NCBI GenBank assembly: GCA_024860865.1 | Contig: JACRDV010000072.1 | Location: forward strand, 1 to 5,784 | Source of the DNA: JACRDV01 sp024860865 [NCBI: Methanobacteriota archaeon] | GTDB taxonomy: Archaea > JACRDV01 | Length of the DNA: 5,784 bases | Reading direction: 5' to 3' | In this document: one piece after another, positions 1-3,201 of the stretch | Position numbering within the stretch: position 1 is the stretch's first letter | How the letters are laid out: every line of letters begins with the position of its first letter | The notes under the pieces: generated by a model | Told to the model about the DNA's origin: nothing | What the model saw: the letters and a program-made list of their open reading frames with translations, nothing else | The model's database searches: none | Made by a program: the position numbers and the translations under genes

Positions 1-19
1 CCCCATAATTTCATGTGGA
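1..19 (-). promoter_or_regulatory. Origin recognition box (ORB), minus strand
   Basis: Read on the minus strand this is TCCACATGAAATTATGGGG. It shares the TCCA start, the GAAAT centre and the GGGG end with the element at 292-310, at identical spacing. Archaeal ORBs are bound by Orc1/Cdc6 and typically combine a TCCA..GAAA core with a downstream G-string. This copy is inverted relative to the other two. It touches the window edge, so any flanking conserved base is unseen. Confidence 0.55.
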
Positions 20-41
20 ATCCAAATAATTTCGGATATTT

Positions 42-54
42 TCCAATAGAAACA
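42..54 (+). promoter_or_regulatory. Half-length ORB-like core
   Basis: TCCAATAGAAACA matches the ORB core pattern TCCA, three bases, GAAA, and is close to the classical TCCAGTGGAAAC core. The G-string is absent: the following bases run straight into the first copy of the 23-base direct repeat. It may be a mini-ORB with lower affinity, or a chance match in A+T-rich DNA. Confidence 0.3.
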
Positions 55-74
55 TAACTAAAGTTACACTAAAA
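52..74 (+). repeat. 23-base direct repeat, copy 1
   Basis: This copy matches positions 117-139 at 22 of 23 bases; the only difference is A68 versus G133. Each copy contains the dyad TAACT-AA-AGTTA (55-66 here), which would suit a dimeric DNA-binding protein. The part reading GTTACACTAAAA loosely resembles the mini-ORB described for Methanothermobacter (TTACACTTGAAA, from memory), so it could be another initiator site. Its function is unknown. Confidence 0.6.
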
Positions 75-92
75 ACAAGTAAAAACCATCAT

Positions 93-111
93 TGCACAGG
101 AAATATAGGGG
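93..111 (+). promoter_or_regulatory. Origin recognition box (ORB), plus strand
   Basis: The sequence TGCACAGGAAATATAGGGG shares the leading T, CA at positions 3-4, GAAAT and GGGG with the other two full ORBs at the same spacing. From GAAAT onward it matches the 292-310 copy in all but one base, and both are followed by T. Its 5' half is weaker, with TGCA in place of TCCA. It runs into the palindrome GTGCGCAC (111-118) and then the second 23-base repeat. Confidence 0.5.
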
Positions 112-116
112 TGCGC

Positions 117-139
117 ACATAACTAAAGTTACGCTAAAA
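117..139 (+). repeat. 23-base direct repeat, copy 2
   Basis: This is the second copy of the repeat at 52-74, offset by 65 bases, with one mismatch (G133 for A68). The internal dyad TAACT-AA-AGTTA (120-131) is perfectly kept. It directly follows the palindrome GTGCGCAC. I know of no named element with this sequence; an operator or accessory initiator site are both possible. Confidence 0.6.
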
Positions 140-194
140 TGCAAAGGTTAATTTTTCACATAGAGAGACCCAATGATAACAACGAGAAAAACTC

Positions 195-220
195 TTCTCT
201 ACACAGAGAATTTTGTTTTT
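195..220 (+). terminator. Small stem-loop followed by a T-tract
   Basis: TTCTCT (195-200) and AGAGAA (205-210) form a perfect 6-bp stem with loop ACAC, followed at once by TTTTGTTTTT (211-220). This could end a + strand transcript entering from the left, protecting the origin from read-through. The stem is short and A+T-rich, no upstream gene is visible, and the T-tract also belongs to the A+T-rich unwinding candidate, so terminator function is only a possibility. Confidence 0.2.
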
Positions 221-253
221 AAGAAATTAAGAAGCGCGAGTTATTCTTAAAAA
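216..253. repeat. 10-bp perfect inverted repeat in A+T-rich segment (possible unwinding element)
   Basis: TTTTTAAGAA (216-225) and TTCTTAAAAA (244-253) are perfect inverted arms around an 18-base spacer that contains the only G+C cluster here (GCGCG). The surrounding stretch (about 205-260) is roughly three-quarters A+T and lies between the plus-strand ORBs at 93-111 and 292-310. That is where a duplex unwinding element would be expected. The repeat is seen in the sequence; the unwinding role is inferred. Confidence 0.35.
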
Positions 254-291
254 GGCTTTTCCACCCCTTTCAAAACAAAATGTCACTAGTC

Positions 292-310
292 TCCAGTTGA
301 AATAAAGGGG
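292..310 (+). promoter_or_regulatory. Origin recognition box (ORB), plus strand, next to orc1 promoter
   Basis: TCCAGTTGAAATAAAGGGG is the best ORB match in the window. It is very close to the classical core TCCAGTGGAAAC followed by an A-rich spacer and G-string, and a TT follows. Family knowledge is that Orc1/Cdc6 binds the core with its winged helix and the G-string with its AAA+ domain. It ends about 20 bases before the putative TATA region, so Orc1 bound here could also repress its own gene (inference). Confidence 0.65.
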
Positions 311-327
311 TTAAAATGGTAAACCGT

Positions 328-341
328 AATTAAGATATAAT
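328..341 (+). promoter_or_regulatory. Putative TATA-type promoter of orc1
   Basis: The A+T-rich sequence AATTAAGATATAAT resembles an archaeal TATA box. It would place the transcription start near 360-365, about 25 bases upstream of the GGAGG ribosome binding site. The preceding AAACCG could contribute to a BRE, but the match is weak. A TATA-like string in A+T-rich DNA can arise by chance. Confidence 0.35.
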
Positions 342-386
342 GCCTTTCTTCCAATGATTCTTTTGCAACACATCCAACTAATTTTT

Positions 387-391
387 GGAGG
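387..391 (+). promoter_or_regulatory. Ribosome binding site of orc1 (decides a TTG start)
   Basis: GGAGG ends six bases before the TTG at 398 and is a strong Shine-Dalgarno match to the 3' end of archaeal 16S rRNA. It supports TTG as the true start; the first two in-frame ATG codons lie deep inside conserved protein. Confidence 0.8.
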
Positions 392-397
392 ATAAAC

Positions 398-1624
398 TTG
401 GCAACGCTTCAACAAACATTAGATGGTGTTGGATTATTTGAGTCAATTCTTAAAACAACGCCGATATTTAAGAATAAAGAAGCGCTGAGGCATTCTTATA
501 CCCCTTCTGACCTCCCTCATAGAGGAGAGCAAACCAATAGGCTTGCAACAATTTTAGCTGCAGCCTTGCGGGGTGAAACGCCATCAAATATACTAATTTA
601 TGGGAAAACAGGCACCGGAAAGACCCTAGTTACTAAATTTGTCGCAAAGGAGTTGGAAAAAACCGGAGAAAAGATCGGAGTACCAGCCACAACTATTTAC
701 ATGAATTGCGAAGTTGTGGACACCCATTACAGGGTTTTGGCTCAATTAGCTAACACTTTGTATGGACAAGAAGTAGTACCATTCACTGGGTGGCCAACAG
801 ATCAGGTTTTCCAGGCCTTTTTTGACATCGCAGATAAGAAAAAACAGGTCATAGTGGTAATATTTGATGAAATCGATAAAATTGTTAAAAAGAGCTCAGA
901 CGAAGTTTTGTATAATCTAACTAGAATAAACACAGACCTAAAAAATGCAAGAGTTAGCATAGTAGGTATTTCTAACGACCTGCGTTTTACCGATTTCTTG
1001 GATCCTAGGGTTTTAAGCAGCTTAGGGCAAGAAGAGATAGTATTTCCGCCCTACGAAGCTGACCAGCTAAAGGATATTTTGACCCAAAGAGCAATACTTG
1101 CGTTTACGGATGGGGTTTTGGATGAAACGGTAATCCCGCTCTGCGCCGCATTTGCAGCAAGAGAACACGGTGATGCGCGAAGAGCACTAGATTTGCTCAG
1201 AGTAGCAGCTGAGCTTGCAGAACTCGGAGGAGCTGATAAGGTAACTGAGGCCCACGTTCGATCAGCAAAAGAAAAAATTGAGCAAGATAGAGTTATTGAA
1301 GTAGTAAGGACATTGCCCTCCCAATCAAAACTAGTTTTGTACAGCATAATCTTGCTAGAAGAGCGAGGCAACGGAGGAGTAATCACTGGTGATGTGTATA
1401 ACATGTATCGCGAGCTATCTAGAAGAGCTCCAATGGACATTTTGACTCAGCGTAGAGTTAGCGATTTGATTTCAGAACTTGATATGCTTGGAATAATCAA
1501 TGCAGCTGTAATTTCAAAGGGAAGGTATGGTCGAACAAAGGAAATTACTTTAGGGGTTCCGATCACGAGAATAAAAGAACTTCTAGAAAAAGAACTTTCA
1601 TTTTCTAACTCTAACCTGTTCTGA
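398..1624 (+). CDS. cdc6: Orc1/Cdc6 replication initiator (AAA+ ATPase, winged helix)
   Basis: This 408-residue protein recognises the origin and is thought to recruit the MCM helicase; its length is normal for archaeal Orc1/Cdc6. The AAA+ domain fills roughly residues 40-290. It has Walker A GKTGTGKT (69-76), Walker B FDEID (156-160), a sensor 1 Asn (N193 in GISND) and a sensor 2 segment GDARRALDLLR with R261 and R262. The family signature ALRGETPSNILIYGKTGTGKT is recognisable across residues 56-76. The C-terminal winged-helix domain starts near 306, with helix-turn-helix LTQRRVSDLISELDMLGII (349-367) and a basic wing SKGRYGRTKE (373-382) for ORB binding. The start is TTG, chosen for the GGAGG six bases upstream. 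The gene sits directly beside ORB-like sites and is followed by the DNA polymerase D genes, which suits an origin-linked initiator. No key residue is missing. The family call is near certain; autoregulation through the ORB at 292-310 is inferred. Confidence 0.97.
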   Translation: MATLQQTLDGVGLFESILKTTPIFKNKEALRHSYTPSDLPHRGEQTNRLATILAAALRGETPSNILIYGKTGTGKTLVTKFVAKELEKTGEKIGVPATTIYMNCEVVDTHYRVLAQLANTLYGQEVVPFTGWPTDQVFQAFFDIADKKKQVIVVIFDEIDKIVKKSSDEVLYNLTRINTDLKNARVSIVGISNDLRFTDFLDPRVLSSLGQEEIVFPPYEADQLKDILTQRAILAFTDGVLDETVIPLCAAFAAREHGDARRALDLLRVAAELAELGGADKVTEAHVRSAKEKIEQDRVIEVVRTLPSQSKLVLYSIILLEERGNGGVITGDVYNMYRELSRRAPMDILTQRRVSDLISELDMLGIINAAVISKGRYGRTKEITLGVPITRIKELLEKELSFSNSNLF

Positions 1625-1691
1625 ATTTTTTGTTTTGAAATCTAACTTCATCTTAGACAAGTTTAAGAGTTTAACGATAAAAGAAAAAAAT

Positions 1692-3200
1692 ATGTCATCG
1701 CTTGATGCGCAAGAAAAAATCTTAACCACATTTCTCAGCGCTGGATTTCAGCTTCACCCTGAAGCTTTGAGCCATCTTCTTACCAACCTAAATTTAAATG
1801 AAGTAGCAGAGAAACTTATAAAGAATTTGAATACGATGCAAGAAAAACCCATTGTGCTTACAAAAGATATAGTTGAAACAATACTAAATGAGCAATTTAA
1901 GCCAACAATAACAATTCAAGAGAGCTCAAGTAGCTTTGAACCACTGGCAAAAAAAGTTGAGCCAAGAATTGAAGTGCTCGAAAAAGAAAAGCCAAAATAC
2001 TCCACAAAAGGGACAATTGAAGACTTTATTAAATATTTTAATAACAGGTATGAGAAAATAAAAAAAATTTTACTTGAACACACTAACTTGCGCGATGCAA
2101 GCACAATTTCAGGCCTAAAGGCACTTCAAAATTCAACTCCTGTTAAAATAATTGGATTAATAAGCAATATTCGAACAACAGCAAAAGGAAATAAACTATT
2201 AGAAATTGAAGACCAAACAGGAAAAATTACAGTTCTAATTTCAAATGACTCTGAAGAAGCCCAAGAAAAAGCCAAGCATGTTATATTAGACGAGGTAATT
2301 GGCATTGAAGGAACAGTAGCAAGAAATGGCGAGCTTCTAATTGCAAAAGACATAATTTGGCCAGACACCCCAGTTAAAAAAGAACAAACTAAAGCCGAAG
2401 ATCCAATTTGCATTGGATTGCTTTCCGACTTGCACGTAGGAAGTAAAATGTTTCTAAAGAAAGAGTTTGAGCGTTTTTTAAAATGGTTAAATACTGGTTT
2501 TGGAAACCCAAAACAAAAAGAACTCGCAAGCCGGATTAAATACTTGATCATTGCTGGAGACTTAGTGGATGGAGTCGGTGTTTATCCAGACCAAGAAAAA
2601 GAGCTTGAAATTTCTGACATTCACCAGCAATATATTGAAGTTGCAAAATTATTGGAACAGATCCCAGATTACATTGAAATAATTATCACACCTGGTAATC
2701 ACGATGCTATTAGGATAGCCGAGCCGCAGCCTCCGCTACCAAGAGATATAGCAGCCCCTTTGTTTGAATTAGACAATGTTCATATGCTTGGGAACCCAGC
2801 GCGGGTAAATATACATGGCTTTAAAACTTTAATTTATCATGGGCGCAGCCTAGACGATATAACTTCAGCAATCTCAGGGTTATCTTTATCTCAGCCTGAA
2901 CTAGCGATGGTTGAGCTTTTAAAAAGAAGGCACTTAGCTCCTATTTATGGTGAACGAGCGCTTATTGCACCAGAAGCCGAAGATCTTTTAGTAATTGATG
3001 AAATCCCAGATATATTTCAGGCAGCACACGCCCATACAGTTGGATTAACTAACTACAGAGGAGTTATAACTGTAAACTCTGGTGCATGGCAATCTCAAAC
3101 AGCATATCAAAAAACACAAGGATTAACTCCCACACCTGCTCGTTTGCCCATTGTAGACTTACAATCCTTAAAAACAACAATTTTAAGATTTGGTGCTTAA
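1692..3200 (+). CDS. polB: DNA polymerase D small subunit DP1 (Mre11-like 3'-5' exonuclease)
   Basis: DP1 pairs with DP2 to form PolD and supplies proofreading. The 502-residue protein has a small helical N-terminal domain (about 9-45, SAGFQLHPEALSHLL), a Lys/Glu-rich linker, an OB fold (about 150-215, VKIIGLISNIRTTAKGNKLL) and a calcineurin-type phosphoesterase domain from about 238. Metal-site motifs are intact: SDLHVGS with D246 and H248, GDLVDG with D290, PGNHD with N336 and H337, YHGRS with H383, and AHAHT with H446 and H448. The DP1 signature KRRHLAPIYGERALIAPEAE lies just before the last motif. In the last motif Ala replaces the Gly usual in GHxH, a mild change. Start choice is uncertain. 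ATG 1692 begins near the family's usual N terminus; TTG 1635 would add 19 Lys-rich residues and leave only 10 bases after orc1. Neither has a clear ribosome binding site. The gene is probably cotranscribed with orc1 and DP2. Confidence 0.95.
   Translation: MSSLDAQEKILTTFLSAGFQLHPEALSHLLTNLNLNEVAEKLIKNLNTMQEKPIVLTKDIVETILNEQFKPTITIQESSSSFEPLAKKVEPRIEVLEKEKPKYSTKGTIEDFIKYFNNRYEKIKKILLEHTNLRDASTISGLKALQNSTPVKIIGLISNIRTTAKGNKLLEIEDQTGKITVLISNDSEEAQEKAKHVILDEVIGIEGTVARNGELLIAKDIIWPDTPVKKEQTKAEDPICIGLLSDLHVGSKMFLKKEFERFLKWLNTGFGNPKQKELASRIKYLIIAGDLVDGVGVYPDQEKELEISDIHQQYIEVAKLLEQIPDYIEIIITPGNHDAIRIAEPQPPLPRDIAAPLFELDNVHMLGNPARVNIHGFKTLIYHGRSLDDITSAISGLSLSQPELAMVELLKRRHLAPIYGERALIAPEAEDLLVIDEIPDIFQAAHAHTVGLTNYRGVITVNSGAWQSQTAYQKTQGLTPTPARLPIVDLQSLKTTILRFGA
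3192..3195 (+). promoter_or_regulatory. Ribosome binding site of DP2 inside the end of DP1
   Basis: GGTG lies within the last codons of DP1 and six bases before the TTG at 3202. It pairs with the CACC of the archaeal anti-Shine-Dalgarno. Its placement supports translation of DP2 from TTG and suggests translational coupling with DP1, whose TAA ends one base before that start. Confidence 0.5.
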
Positions 3201-3201
3201 T

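Larger units (their letters stand above)
1..345. other. Candidate chromosomal replication origin (oriC)
   Basis: This gene-free stretch lies directly upstream of orc1/cdc6, the usual place for an archaeal origin. It holds three ORB-like 19-mers that share T, CA, GAAAT and GGGG columns, in both orientations, plus a half-length copy. It also holds a 23-base direct repeat and an A+T-rich segment with inverted repeats (about 195-256) that could be the unwinding element. The ORB at the left edge suggests the origin continues beyond the window. The repeats and location are seen in the sequence; origin function is inferred from the family pattern in Pyrococcus, Methanothermobacter and Sulfolobus. 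The borders are approximate. Confidence 0.65.

Noticed and set aside
1-50. Possible 5' end of a divergent minus-strand gene running off the left edge
   Set aside because: No ribosome binding site or convincing start codon is visible, and the frame also covers the minus-strand ORB.
1-57. Possible 3' tail of an upstream + strand gene (18 codons ending in TAA at 55-57)
   Set aside because: The stretch is too short to recognise, lies over an ORB-like element and shows no family resemblance. A chance open frame of this length is expected.
261-283. Minus-strand GGGGT with an upstream TTGAAA, a possible fourth full ORB
   Set aside because: The distance between the GAAA and the G-string is four bases shorter than in the three good ORBs and the TCCA is missing, so it matches only in pieces.
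349-360. CTTCCAATGATT as another ORB core
   Set aside because: It has only TTCCA and no GAAA or G-string at the required spacing.
1-397. CRISPR array, tRNA or other structured RNA gene in the noncoding region
   Set aside because: There is only one repeat pair, without regular spacers, and no cloverleaf or long G+C-rich pairing was found.
1051-1440. 129-codon minus-strand open frame inside orc1
   Set aside because: It is fully antisense to a conserved AAA+ gene, its product is Ser-rich and resembles no family, and it is a frame shadow.
1916-2551. Minus-strand open frames inside DP1 (1916-2104 and 2126-2551)
   Set aside because: They are antisense to conserved DP1 sequence, and their Phe/Ser/Leu-rich composition is what reversed Lys/Glu-rich codons give.
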